25,980 nt of DNA, from positions 1 through 25,980 of the forward strand of contig CABQLI010000025.1 of assembly GCA_902464965.1 (NCBI GenBank), written 5' to 3'. The notes below the pieces were generated by a model, which searched no databases, was not told where the DNA came from, and saw only the letters and a list, made by a program, of their open reading frames with translations. Position 1 is the first letter of the stretch; every line of letters starts with the position of its first letter. Position numbers and translations under genes: made by a program. Positions 1-7,511 of this stretch are shown here, piece by piece. This DNA comes from an uncultured Collinsella sp. (lineage in GTDB: Bacteria; Actinomycetota; Coriobacteriia; Coriobacteriales; Coriobacteriaceae).

Positions 1-73
1 CGAAGCAACCGGAGTGAAGATGAAAACACCAGACCGCCGCGGGGCACCCGCAGACCGCAGGGACGGGAGCAGC

Positions 74-79
74 TATACT
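74..79 (+). promoter_or_regulatory. Possible -10 box upstream of purE
   Basis: TATACT lies 64 bases before the purE start and matches five of six bases of the consensus -10 box. No convincing -35 box is visible. A GCGGATCCGC palindrome at 100-109 sits between it and the gene. The first 142 bases contain no recognisable gene. Confidence 0.25.
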
Positions 80-142
80 ACTCTCAGTAGTTAAGGGTCG
101 CGGATCCGCCGCGTCACCGCTCTCAACAGGAGGTCTTTGTTT

Positions 143-607
143 ATGGCAGATCAAAAGCCGGTTGTCGGGATCATCATGGGCTCCAAGTCCGATCTGGGCG
201 TTATGGAAGGCTGCACCGCCGAGCTCGAGGCGCTCGGTGTGCCCTATGAGCTTGTCATTGCGAGCGCACACCGCACGCCGGCGAAGGTCCATGAGTGGGC
301 CTCGACTGCTGCCGACCGCGGCATCAAAGTGATTATCGCCGCCGCCGGCAAGGCCGCTCACCTGGGTGGTGTCGTGGCTGCCTTTACGCCGCTGCCGGTC
401 ATCGGCGTGCCTATGAAGACGAGTGACCTGGGCGGCATGGATTCGCTGCTGTCGATGGTGCAGATGCCTTCGGGCGTGCCCGTGGCCTGCGTTGCCATCA
501 ACGGCGCCAAGAACGCCGCCATCTACGCCACGCAGATTCTGGGCGCATGCGACCCCGAGTACCGCAAGGTTATCGAGAAGATGAAGCAGGAGATGGCCGA
601 CGCCTAG
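143..607 (+). CDS. purE: N5-carboxyaminoimidazole ribonucleotide mutase PurE
   Basis: PurE moves the carboxyl group of N5-CAIR to make CAIR in de novo purine synthesis, in the cytoplasm. The 154-residue protein has the family's usual length. It shows the N-terminal GSKSDL loop, the ASAHRTP motif that holds the catalytic histidine, and the AGKAAHLGG loop followed by PLPVIGVP and DSLLSMVQMP. The ATG at 143 is preferred over an in-frame TTG at 137, because AGGAGG at 128-133 is correctly spaced for the ATG and would be too close to the TTG. The AAHL loop favours the bacterial class I mutase over the class II carboxylase. No purK is next to it, although the upstream side is cut off by the window. 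A sortase gene follows after 35 bases. Confidence 0.95.
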   Translation: MADQKPVVGIIMGSKSDLGVMEGCTAELEALGVPYELVIASAHRTPAKVHEWASTAADRGIKVIIAAAGKAAHLGGVVAAFTPLPVIGVPMKTSDLGGMDSLLSMVQMPSGVPVACVAINGAKNAAIYATQILGACDPEYRKVIEKMKQEMADA

Positions 608-642
608 ACGTTCCGCCGTTTCGCCGCAGTATAAGGAGAGCC

Positions 643-1647
643 ATGTCCGACTATCAGGGAAAACGATTCAAGGCTTCTCAGATTCCCGATCCGTCGAAGC
701 CGGGTGCTGCCCATGCGGCACAGCAGGGTCGGACATCCTCTCCTCAGCAGCCGCGCGCGCCGCGTTCCGTAACGCCGACGTCCCATCGCCGCCAGGATAC
801 GCCGGCTGCGTATCGCCCTTCGTCATATGGCACGGCAAAGAAGCAGGCCCGGACGACGAGGCAGTCGAGCGGCGCGCCGTCCAGCTACACCGAGCCGCCG
901 CGTAAGAAGCGCCGCTCCATCATTCCCATCTTGCTCATCATCGTGGGCATCGGTCTGATTGTCGCCGCCGCCGCTATCTTTATTAATGCTCAGATTGGCT
1001 ATAAGCAGGCGAGCGATTCGTATCAGAAAATCGAGAAGCAATATGTAAGCGATAAGGACGCCAGCGGCGTGCCGATTATCGACTTTGATGCGCTTGCTCA
1101 GACAAATCCCGAGGTTGTGGGTTGGATTTACGCGCCCGGCACCAACATCAACTACCCCGTGGTGCAGACCAACAACAACTCCAAATACCTCAACACGCTG
1201 TTTGACGGTACATCTAACGCGTCCGGTGCCATTTTCTTGGATAGTGATGACACCGCGCCGGGAATGGTCGACCAGCAGACCACGATTTACGGCCACCATA
1301 TGAACGACGGATCGATGTTCAATGTGATTTCGGACACCACCGACCAGGCGACGTTCGACAGCATTGAGTTTGTGTATTACATCACACGGGATGCTACGTA
1401 TAAGCTGCGACCACTGGCGACCAAAGTTGTCGAGGACACGTATGCCAAGGCGCGCACGCCCAATTTTGAGGGCGATGACGGACTGAAAAATTACCTGTCC
1501 GAGATGCTTGACGGTGCCTCTGCCGCGGCGAGCGATGCCACCGATCGTGCCGCTTCGGCAACCAAGGTCGTAACGCTTGTGACCTGTCGTTCGTTATCGC
1601 TGAGCAACACGCGTGCTGTCATGGTGCTCACGCCGGTCGAGGAATAA
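643..1647 (+). CDS. Class B sortase, membrane anchored
   Basis: This is a cysteine transpeptidase that would cleave a C-terminal sorting signal and join surface proteins to the cell wall or to each other. The ATG at 643 follows AAGGAG at 633-638 and gives 334 residues. A long cytoplasmic, low-complexity tail (about 1-90, rich in S, P, R and Q) ends in a basic RKKRR patch. One membrane segment follows (about 91-114), then an extracytoplasmic sortase domain. The catalytic His is H218 in YGHHMNDGSMF, the Cys is C315 in TLVTC, and the Arg is R324 in SNTR. The GHHMNDGSMF pattern is typical of class B (SrtB-like) enzymes. No LPXTG- or NPQTN-type substrate gene or pilin is visible in the window, so its target is unknown. 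The roughly 90-residue cytoplasmic tail is long for the family. Confidence 0.9.
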   Translation: MSDYQGKRFKASQIPDPSKPGAAHAAQQGRTSSPQQPRAPRSVTPTSHRRQDTPAAYRPSSYGTAKKQARTTRQSSGAPSSYTEPPRKKRRSIIPILLIIVGIGLIVAAAAIFINAQIGYKQASDSYQKIEKQYVSDKDASGVPIIDFDALAQTNPEVVGWIYAPGTNINYPVVQTNNNSKYLNTLFDGTSNASGAIFLDSDDTAPGMVDQQTTIYGHHMNDGSMFNVISDTTDQATFDSIEFVYYITRDATYKLRPLATKVVEDTYAKARTPNFEGDDGLKNYLSEMLDGASAAASDATDRAASATKVVTLVTCRSLSLSNTRAVMVLTPVEE

Positions 1648-1656
1648 GTTGTTCGA

Positions 1657-1692
1657 GAGTAGCTAAAAAGCCCCGTTCCAAATTGGCTACTC
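1657..1692 (+). repeat. Short inverted repeat between sortase and MoaE-like genes
   Basis: GAGTAGC (1657-1663) and GCTACTC (1686-1692) can form a 7-bp hairpin with a 22-base loop. It begins ten bases after the sortase stop and ends just before the next ribosome binding site. There is no T-run after it, so it is a poor intrinsic terminator. It may be a processing site, an attenuator or a chance dyad. Confidence 0.35.
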
Positions 1693-1713
1693 GACGACGG
1701 TAAGGGAGAAATG

Positions 1714-2130
1714 ATGCTCGAGAATGGCAAAACGATGCCTTCGGTTGATGCTTGGCTGCGCGAGGCCAAGGCCGATTCGTCGGCACCTGCGTGCGGTATG
1801 TATCTGACGCATAACGGTGTGGTGCGCGCGACGCCCAAGTCCGAGGCGCGCGGTGTCGAGACCGATGGCGTGGCGCCGGGCCACAAGGTGGGCGGCATGG
1901 TGTTCGGCTACGACGCCAGCAAGGTGCAGGCTGCTATCGAGGCCACGCGCGCGATGCCCGGCATCGGCTATGTGCGCGTGTGGCTGGCAAACGGCGAGCT
2001 TTCCGTGGGCGATGACATCATGCTCGTGCTCATTGGCGGGGACATTCGCCCGCACGTGGTCGATGCGCTGCAGGCGCTCGTTGGCACCATCAAGAATGAA
2101 TGCGTGAGTGAGGTCGAGCGCGAGGCGTAG
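1714..2130 (+). CDS. MoaE-like molybdopterin synthase family protein
   Basis: The 138-residue protein resembles the large (catalytic) subunit of molybdopterin synthase, which adds sulfur to cyclic pyranopterin monophosphate. The visible family pattern is GMYLTHNGVVR near residue 30 (the GxVR region), then VRVWLANGELSVGDDIMLVLIGG, then VVDALQALVGTIKNECVSEVE, where the Lys of TIKN matches the conserved active-site Lys region. The usual PIWKKE C-terminal motif is absent, and HR is replaced by DIR. It may therefore be a divergent or non-catalytic relative. Two adjacent ATGs (1711 and 1714) are possible; the second is better spaced from AGGGAG at 1703-1708. No other molybdenum cofactor gene is nearby. 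The gene ends at a strong terminator. Confidence 0.65.
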   Translation: MLENGKTMPSVDAWLREAKADSSAPACGMYLTHNGVVRATPKSEARGVETDGVAPGHKVGGMVFGYDASKVQAAIEATRAMPGIGYVRVWLANGELSVGDDIMLVLIGGDIRPHVVDALQALVGTIKNECVSEVEREA

Positions 2131-2160
2131 AGGCTTGCGTCGATAGAAGGCTCGTTTATA

Positions 2161-2199
2161 AAAATGCCCGCCGGTACGTGTGATACCGGCGGGCATTTT
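2161..2199 (+). terminator. Bidirectional intrinsic terminator
   Basis: A perfect 16-bp stem (2161-2176 with 2184-2199) has a 7-base loop. The stem starts with AAAA and ends with TTTT, so it can stop transcription in both directions. It lies between the convergent MoaE-like gene (+) and the CmpB-family gene (-). Confidence 0.9.
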
Positions 2200-2220
2200 G
2201 CGTTTTGGGCGCGGTTGGCG

Positions 2221-3450
2221 CTACACGCGCGTCGCATCCTTGGGACTCATGGTCATGCTCTGGAAGCGATTCTCCATAAAGTCATTATCGAAGTACTTGC
2301 CGTAGAACTGCGCAACGGGAATATCCGGTTCCGTGCCGTTGACGCGCTGATACCAATAATCGAGCGACTGCAGCGTCATAACGCCATCGACCAGCATAAT
2401 GATGGTGAAGATGACGGTAGCCGAGTAGCGGCTCTTCCACGGAATCATGTTGATGAGCTTGAGCAGCCTCGGCAGCAGCAGCTTGATCCAGATGAGGCCA
2501 CCCAGACCCCACAGGCAGGCGAAGCCTGTGCAGGTACGTCCGCCGGTAAGGACGGCGAGCGGATCGGGCATGCCAAAGAGCTTCATATGCGAGTAGCTCC
2601 ACGAGACCACGCCAAACGAGGTCTGCATAAACCAGCCCACGAACACCTCAAAGCTTGCGCCGAGCAGCGCGCTCACCAAAAAGATAATGATGGGGTTCTT
2701 TTTGTAGAAGCGGTTGAGCACCATGGTCATGAGCACGGCGCCAAATCCGTAGATGGGGCTGAAGGGGCCAAACAGCATGCCGGCGCGGTTCTGGTAGACG
2801 CCCGGGTCGTCGACCGTCATGTGCCAGATATCCTCGGCGATCAGGCCGAGTATGCAGCAGACAAAGAACACCCAGAACAGGTTGAAGTAGTTGAGTTTGA
2901 TGTAGCCTTCGCCGGTTTCATCGCGTCCGAGCATGCCCTCGGCGGCGGCGTCGCGGTCGAGCATCTCCTGCAGGCGGCGCTGCAGCTCGCGCTCCTGGCG
3001 CAGCGTGGGGTCGACGGTGGTCGAAAGCGCGACGAGGATGCCGAGCTGGATGGCAGGGCGAAGCAAGAAGGGCCCGATGCCCTGGAGCATCACGTCAACC
3101 AAAAGCTCGACGACGGTAAACGCGATAAGGATATAGGACAGACGGGCGGCATTGCGGCGCTGGTTCTTGATGAGGTCCAGGCCAAAGATGATCAAGATGA
3201 CGGCACTTGCCGCAGAGAGCATGATGCCGGCGACGATAAGGCCGACTGCGACGAGCGTGTTGTCGCCGAGCTTGGCGGCGGCGTTGCCGTTGATGAGCGC
3301 GGTGATGACCTGCCACATAAAGGCGCCGACCGACGGGAGCGTGCCCACGCCGGAAAGGATGCACAGGACGGCGTACACCTTAATGACGAGGGGGATCTTC
3401 TTGACCTCCGTGGCGCTGGGGACGCTGGGGTCGAGTTCATTTCGATCCAT
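2221..3450 (-). CDS. CmpB/PF06541-family polytopic membrane protein
   Basis: This 409-residue membrane protein has about nine hydrophobic segments. Four lie in the first 150 residues, followed by a charged helical stretch rich in R, E and Q (about 150-185), then five more. The signature NRAGMLFGPFSPIYGFGA matches the PF06541 family, described as putative ABC-transporter type IV or CmpB-like membrane proteins. The biochemical role of that family is unknown to me. No ATPase partner lies beside it. The ATG at 3450 is preceded by a GAAAGG ribosome binding site and a plausible promoter. The N-terminal four-helix region before the charged stretch is an extra part compared with the short members of the family. 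It is a single-gene unit, convergent with the upstream MoaE-like gene. Confidence 0.8.
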   Translation of the reverse strand: MDRNELDPSVPSATEVKKIPLVIKVYAVLCILSGVGTLPSVGAFMWQVITALINGNAAAKLGDNTLVAVGLIVAGIMLSAASAVILIIFGLDLIKNQRRNAARLSYILIAFTVVELLVDVMLQGIGPFLLRPAIQLGILVALSTTVDPTLRQERELQRRLQEMLDRDAAAEGMLGRDETGEGYIKLNYFNLFWVFFVCCILGLIAEDIWHMTVDDPGVYQNRAGMLFGPFSPIYGFGAVLMTMVLNRFYKKNPIIIFLVSALLGASFEVFVGWFMQTSFGVVSWSYSHMKLFGMPDPLAVLTGGRTCTGFACLWGLGGLIWIKLLLPRLLKLINMIPWKSRYSATVIFTIIMLVDGVMTLQSLDYWYQRVNGTEPDIPVAQFYGKYFDNDFMENRFQSMTMSPKDATRV

Positions 3451-3476
3451 ACATAACCTTTCTCGTTTTGTTGTAG

Positions 3477-3505
3477 GTTATAAGGATACGCCGCCGACCT
3501 GCCAA
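3477..3505 (-). promoter_or_regulatory. Probable sigma-70-type promoter of the CmpB-family gene
   Basis: On the minus strand TTGGCA (3505-3500) is followed by a 17-base spacer and TATAAC (3482-3477), or by a 16-base spacer and TTATAA. The boxes lie about 27 bases before the ATG at 3450, with the ribosome binding site in between. Confidence 0.45.
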
Positions 3506-3688
3506 AAGACAGGACGAACGTCCCAATTGCAACTTTGTAATCCCCAACGGTGGACGCGGCGGCCATCTGGGGGCGCGGGCGCTTGCACTGGACAGACCGA
3601 TAAAATGTTTGGCCGCAAAACGGATTATTAGCTCGGTGGGCTTTTAAAAAGCGCTGCTCATGCGCTGGGGAGCACGTCGTGCCGTGCG

Positions 3689-3694
3689 TATAAT
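3689..3694 (+). promoter_or_regulatory. Consensus -10 box upstream of purF
   Basis: A perfect TATAAT lies 43 bases before the purF start. The -35 region is not recognisable at the usual spacing, which suggests either activator dependence or a weak promoter. No purine riboswitch or clear PurR box was seen in 3506-3736. Confidence 0.4.
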
Positions 3695-3736
3695 AAGGCG
3701 GGTAACGCCAAAAATACGAGGCTCTGAGGGGATGCC

Positions 3737-5407
3737 ATGTCTCAAGAAACCATCCGCGCGGCCGAGCGTGCCGCGGGACAGGTGAACACCATGTCGACGT
3801 ATGATCCGGACTCCGACCAGCTGCATGAGGAATGTGGCATTTTCGGCGTATGGGCGCCCGATCGCGACGTGGCTCGACTGACGTACTTTGGCCTGCGTGC
3901 GCTGCAGCACCGTGGCCAGGAATCGGCTGGAATCGCCGTGGGCGACGGCGGCACGGTTATGGTCCGCAAGGATCTGGGCCTGCTCGACCGCGTGTTCTCC
4001 AACGCCGACCTGTCGACGCTCTCCGGCCAGCTGGCCGTGGGTCATGTGCGCTACGGCACTGCCGGCGCCAAGAGCTGGGAAGCCTCTCAGCCGCACCTCT
4101 CTACCATCAATAGCGTCATTATCGCGCTCGCGCACAACGGCACCCTCGTCAACACTGACGAGCTGCGCCGCCAGCTGATCGAGCTGGGCGTGCCGTTCCT
4201 CTCCAATTCGGATTCCGAGGTCGCGACCAAACTCATCGGCTACTTTACTCAGCGTACAGGCCATCTGCGCGAGGGCATTCGCAAGACCATGGAGCTCGTG
4301 CGCGGCGGCTACGCCATGACGCTCATCAACGAGCAGGCGCTCTACGCATTCCGCGATCCGCACGGCATTCGCCCGCTCGTGCTGGGCAAGCTGGTGGACG
4401 AGGGTCTGGACCAGGCCGATGCCGCAGCCGTTTCGCAGCTGCCGTCGCAGGACGGCGCCGCTACGGTCGACTCCGCCGTCCGTGTCACGCGCGCCGGCGG
4501 ATGGGTCGTTGCTTCCGAGACCTGCGCACTCGACATCGTGGGTGCCGAGTACGTCCGTGACGTCCGTCCCGGCGAGATCTTGCGCATCAGCGCCGAGGGT
4601 CTGGTATCCGAGCAGGGCGTGCCTGCAGCCGAAGAGCCCGCAAACTGCATCTTTGAGCAGGTCTACTTTGCCCGCCCCGACTCCATCATGAACGGCAAGA
4701 GCGTCTATGCCTGCCGTTACGACATGGGTCGTCAGCTGGCACATGAGGAGCCCGTCGAGGCCGACCTGGTCATTGGCGTGCCCGACTCCGGCCTGCCGCC
4801 CGCGGAGGGCTATTCGCACGAGAGCGGTATTCCCTTTGGCGAGGGCCTTATCAAGAACCGCTACGTGGGCCGTACGTTTATCGAGCCCACGCAGGAGCTG
4901 CGCGCCATGGGCGTGCGCATGAAACTCAACCCGCTGCGCGACAACATCGAGGGCAAGCGCCTGGTCGTCATCGACGACTCCATCGTGCGCGGCACCACCA
5001 TGGTGCAGCTCGTCAAGATGCTGCGCAACGCCGGCGCCAAGGAGATTCATATCCGCATCAACTCGCCCGAGGTCATCTGGCCGTGCTTCTACGGTATCGA
5101 TACCGACGTACAGTCGCAGCTTATCAGCGCCAACAAGACGGTCGACGAGATTTGCGAGTATATCGGCGCCGATTCGCTGGCCTTCCTTTCGGTTGAGGGC
5201 CTGCTCAAAGTCATGCCCAAGGGCGGCTACTGCGATGCGTGCTTTACCGGCCGCTACCCCGTGGCGATTCCCGAGAGCTTTGGCCGTGACAAGTTTATGG
5301 AGGGCTTTAAGCCCCGCAACCTGGATAAGCCGCTGCACTTTGACGACGACGCCGTGGTCGAGAAATACGACGACCGCAGCTGGGAAGAGAAGCACGGCGA
5401 GGCCTAA
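3737..5407 (+). CDS. purF: Amidophosphoribosyltransferase PurF, B. subtilis type
   Basis: PurF makes phosphoribosylamine from PRPP and glutamine, the first committed step of purine synthesis. The 556-residue product has an N-terminal glutamine amidotransferase domain whose nucleophile is C33 in EECGIFG, so a 32-residue propeptide must be removed. The C-terminal phosphoribosyltransferase domain carries the PRPP loop VVIDDSIVRGTT (about 410-421). C304, C450, C499 and C502 (the last two in YCDAC) fit the four ligands of the 4Fe-4S cluster of the B. subtilis enzyme, which acts as an oxygen-sensitive switch. The ATG at 3737 follows GAGGGGA. A later in-frame ATG at 3791 would still leave a propeptide but has no good ribosome binding site. 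Residues about 220-253, between RPLVLGKL and WVVASETC, look like an insertion of roughly 30 residues relative to the standard fold. Confidence 0.95.
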   Translation: MSQETIRAAERAAGQVNTMSTYDPDSDQLHEECGIFGVWAPDRDVARLTYFGLRALQHRGQESAGIAVGDGGTVMVRKDLGLLDRVFSNADLSTLSGQLAVGHVRYGTAGAKSWEASQPHLSTINSVIIALAHNGTLVNTDELRRQLIELGVPFLSNSDSEVATKLIGYFTQRTGHLREGIRKTMELVRGGYAMTLINEQALYAFRDPHGIRPLVLGKLVDEGLDQADAAAVSQLPSQDGAATVDSAVRVTRAGGWVVASETCALDIVGAEYVRDVRPGEILRISAEGLVSEQGVPAAEEPANCIFEQVYFARPDSIMNGKSVYACRYDMGRQLAHEEPVEADLVIGVPDSGLPPAEGYSHESGIPFGEGLIKNRYVGRTFIEPTQELRAMGVRMKLNPLRDNIEGKRLVVIDDSIVRGTTMVQLVKMLRNAGAKEIHIRINSPEVIWPCFYGIDTDVQSQLISANKTVDEICEYIGADSLAFLSVEGLLKVMPKGGYCDACFTGRYPVAIPESFGRDKFMEGFKPRNLDKPLHFDDDAVVEKYDDRSWEEKHGEA

Positions 5408-5447
5408 AACCTGCCATTTAGGGACAGGTTTATTTTGGTAGGTTTTA
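5406..5447 (+). repeat. Stop-codon-overlapping hairpin repeat, copy A
   Basis: The arms AAAACCTGCCA (5406-5416) and TGGTAGGTTTT (5436-5446) pair over 11 bp with one G-T pair. The element begins at the second base of the purF TAA stop. It matches copies B (16381-16419) and C (16542-16581, opposite strand). The T-rich bases after it could also let it act as a terminator. Confidence 0.75.
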
Positions 5448-5468
5448 CCTGCTGTTTTATTGATATGA

Positions 5469-5495
5469 CGGCGTGTGCTGTTATGGCACACGCCG
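5469..5495 (+). repeat. Perfect 10-bp hairpin between purF and purM
   Basis: CGGCGTGTGC (5469-5478) and GCACACGCCG (5486-5495) form a perfect 10-bp stem with a 7-base loop. No T-run follows, so it is unlikely to be a simple terminator. In the purF-purM transcript it could be a processing or mRNA-stability element. A second, smaller dyad (GGCGCC repeated) lies at about 5523-5539. Confidence 0.5.
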
Positions 5496-5564
5496 AAATG
5501 AACGCAACTATGAGCACCGTTTGGCGCCCGCGCGGCGCCACGGTAGTGGGAGAGGAAGGCTCAG

Positions 5565-6668
5565 ATGAGCGACAGCAAGCATGTGACGTATGAGGATGCC
5601 GGCGTCGATACCGCCGAGGGCGGCCGCGCCGTCGACGCGATTAAGCAAATGGTTAAGGACACCAACCGCCCCGAGGTCATCGGCGGTATCGGCGGCTTCG
5701 GTGGCCTGTTCTCGGCCGCCGCGCTTAAGGATATGGAAGACCCGATCCTGATCAGCGGCACCGACGGCGTGGGCACCAAGCTCGTGCTCGCCCAGATCAT
5801 GGACCGTCACGAGACGGTGGGCCAGGACCTGGTCGCTATGTGCGTCAACGACATTCTGGCTTCGGGCGCCGAGCCGCTGTTCTTCCTGGACTACGTTGCC
5901 ATCGGTCACATCGAGGCCGAGCACATGGCAAAGATCATCAAGGGCGTGGCCGATGGCTGTAAGCTCGCGGGCTGCGCGCTTGTGGGCGGCGAGATGGCCG
6001 AGCACCCGGGTGTCATGGCCCCTGCCGATTACGACCTCGCCGGCTTTACCGTGGGCGTCGTCGACCGTCCCAAGATGCTCGACCCCGCAAACGTCCGCCC
6101 GGGCGATGTGATTTTGGGCCTGCCTTCCACCGGCGTGCACTCCAACGGCTACTCGCTCGTGCGCAAGGTCATCGGCGTCGACGGCATTAAGCCGGGCACG
6201 CCCGAGGCCGCCGCTAAGGCCGAGGAGCTGAGCCGTCCGCTCGAGGAGCTCGGTGGCGCTTCGCTGGCTGACGCCCTGCTGGCCCCCACGCGCATCTACG
6301 TCAAGCCGATTCTTGAGCTGCTGCGCGGCGGCGCCAACGTGCACGCCATCGCCCACATCACCGGCGGCGGTATTACCGAGAACCTCAACCGCGCGCTCGC
6401 CGACGACGTCGACGCCGTGGTCACCCGCAACGGTGCCGAGATGGGTTGGGACGTTCCGCCCGTCATCACCTACGTGTCGCGCCAGGCCGAGCTCGCGCCC
6501 AACGAGGCGTGCAAGACCTTCAACATGGGCGTTGGCCTGTGCCTGATCGTCGCCCCCGAGGACGAGGCCGCGGTTACCGAGGCCCTGGTCGCGCTGGGCG
6601 AGAAGCCGTTCCGCGTGGGCGAGTGCGTTGAGGGTTCCGGTAAGGTCGTGTACTCCGATGAGCGCTAA
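5565..6668 (+). CDS. purM: Phosphoribosylformylglycinamidine cyclo-ligase PurM (AIR synthetase)
   Basis: PurM closes the imidazole ring, converting FGAM to aminoimidazole ribonucleotide with ATP. The 367-residue protein carries the family's YEDAGVD start, the glycine-rich GGIGGFGGLF segment, the phosphate/ATP loop GTDGVGTKL, then CVNDILASGAEPLFFLDY, GGEMAEHPG, STGVHSNGYSLVR and HITGGGITENLNR. The length is slightly above the usual 340-350 residues. The ATG at 5565 follows GAGGAAGG. Its last 11 bases overlap purN, which implies translational coupling. It lies 157 bases after purF, a gap holding two hairpins. Confidence 0.95.
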   Translation: MSDSKHVTYEDAGVDTAEGGRAVDAIKQMVKDTNRPEVIGGIGGFGGLFSAAALKDMEDPILISGTDGVGTKLVLAQIMDRHETVGQDLVAMCVNDILASGAEPLFFLDYVAIGHIEAEHMAKIIKGVADGCKLAGCALVGGEMAEHPGVMAPADYDLAGFTVGVVDRPKMLDPANVRPGDVILGLPSTGVHSNGYSLVRKVIGVDGIKPGTPEAAAKAEELSRPLEELGGASLADALLAPTRIYVKPILELLRGGANVHAIAHITGGGITENLNRALADDVDAVVTRNGAEMGWDVPPVITYVSRQAELAPNEACKTFNMGVGLCLIVAPEDEAAVTEALVALGEKPFRVGECVEGSGKVVYSDER

Positions 6669-7359
6669 CGAGCAGATGGCTGCTGCCGAGGGCCTGGATT
6701 TTGTGCCCTATACCCGTCCGACCGGCACCGATACGGCCGAGCCGCTCAAGATCGGTGTGCTCATCAGCGGTTCGGGTACCAACCTGCAGGCGCTGATCGA
6801 TTTGATCGCCGCCGGCAAGCTCAACGCCTCGATTGAGCTTGTGGTGTCGAGCCGTCCTTCGGCTAAGGGTTTGCAGCGCGCTGAGCGCGCGGGCATCCAG
6901 ACGCTCACGCTGTCTAAGGATGTCTACGCCGACCCCATCGCCGCTGACGAGATCATCGCGCACGAGCTGCTCGAGCGCGGCTGCGAGTATGTGGTCATGG
7001 CCGGCTACATGCGCATGGTGCACACGCCGCTGCTAGCGGCGTTCCCCAATCGCGTGGTCAATCTGCATCCGGCACTGCTGCCGAGCTTTACCGGTGCCCA
7101 TGCGATTGACGATGCGTTTGCTCGCGGCGTCAAGGTGACCGGCGTGACCGTGCACTTTGCCAACGAGATCTACGACAACGGCCCCATCATCGCCCAGCGC
7201 GCGCTGGCTGTCGAGGAAGGCTGGGATGTCGACACGCTCGAGGAGCACATCCATGCGATCGAGCATGTGCTGTATCCCGAGGTCGTGCAGATGCTCGCCG
7301 ACGGCCGCGTTCACGTGCTGGAGAGCGGCAAGGTCGCAATTGACGCGCCTCGCGGCTAG
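6658..7359 (+). CDS. purN: Phosphoribosylglycinamide formyltransferase PurN
   Basis: PurN transfers a formyl group from 10-formyltetrahydrofolate to GAR in purine synthesis. The 233-residue protein starts at an ATG inside the end of purM, giving an 11-base overlap. It has about 30 extra N-terminal residues before the conserved KIGVLISGSGTNLQALID. The catalytic set is present: Asn and His of VNLHPALLPSF and the Asp of EIYDNGPII, matching N106, H108 and D144 of the E. coli enzyme. VMAGYMRMV is the usual folate-pocket segment. An in-frame ATG at 6676 would remove six residues but has no ribosome binding site. The gene ends the purF-M-N group and is followed by an intrinsic terminator. Confidence 0.95.
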   Translation: MSANEQMAAAEGLDFVPYTRPTGTDTAEPLKIGVLISGSGTNLQALIDLIAAGKLNASIELVVSSRPSAKGLQRAERAGIQTLTLSKDVYADPIAADEIIAHELLERGCEYVVMAGYMRMVHTPLLAAFPNRVVNLHPALLPSFTGAHAIDDAFARGVKVTGVTVHFANEIYDNGPIIAQRALAVEEGWDVDTLEEHIHAIEHVLYPEVVQMLADGRVHVLESGKVAIDAPRG

Positions 7360-7391
7360 CGGCGCACAGTACAATTTAGCCGAGTAGTCAG

Positions 7392-7434
7392 GGTGGTCAT
7401 TGGCGCCAAGGCGCAAGTGGCCACCTTTTGTTTT
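7392..7434 (+). terminator. Intrinsic terminator after purN
   Basis: GGTGGTCA (7392-7399) pairs with TGGCCACC (7418-7425) over 8 bp with one wobble. The loop can fold a small GCGC/GCGC hairpin. TTTTGTTTT follows directly. This ends the purine gene group. Confidence 0.7.
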
Positions 7435-7511
7435 GGGTAGTCATCGGGAACGGTCTTTAACGACTGGTCATTCAAGAACGTCGCAGGTGACTAGATGAGA
7501 GAGGTGAGCGC

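Noticed and set aside
2164..3456. Long open frame of 430 codons on the + strand opposite the CmpB-family gene
   Set aside because: The product is rich in H, D, E, A and R with no recognisable domain, and it lies exactly antisense to a gene with clear membrane segments and a family motif. GC-rich codon use creates such frames.
3644..5491. Open frame of 615 codons on the minus strand opposite purF
   Set aside because: It is the mirror of a well-conserved purF, has no ribosome binding site or known domain, and its composition fits a shadow frame.
6628..6657. Longer PurN starting at 6628
   Set aside because: It would extend deep into purM and lacks a ribosome binding site; the ATG at 6658 gives a normal coupled overlap.
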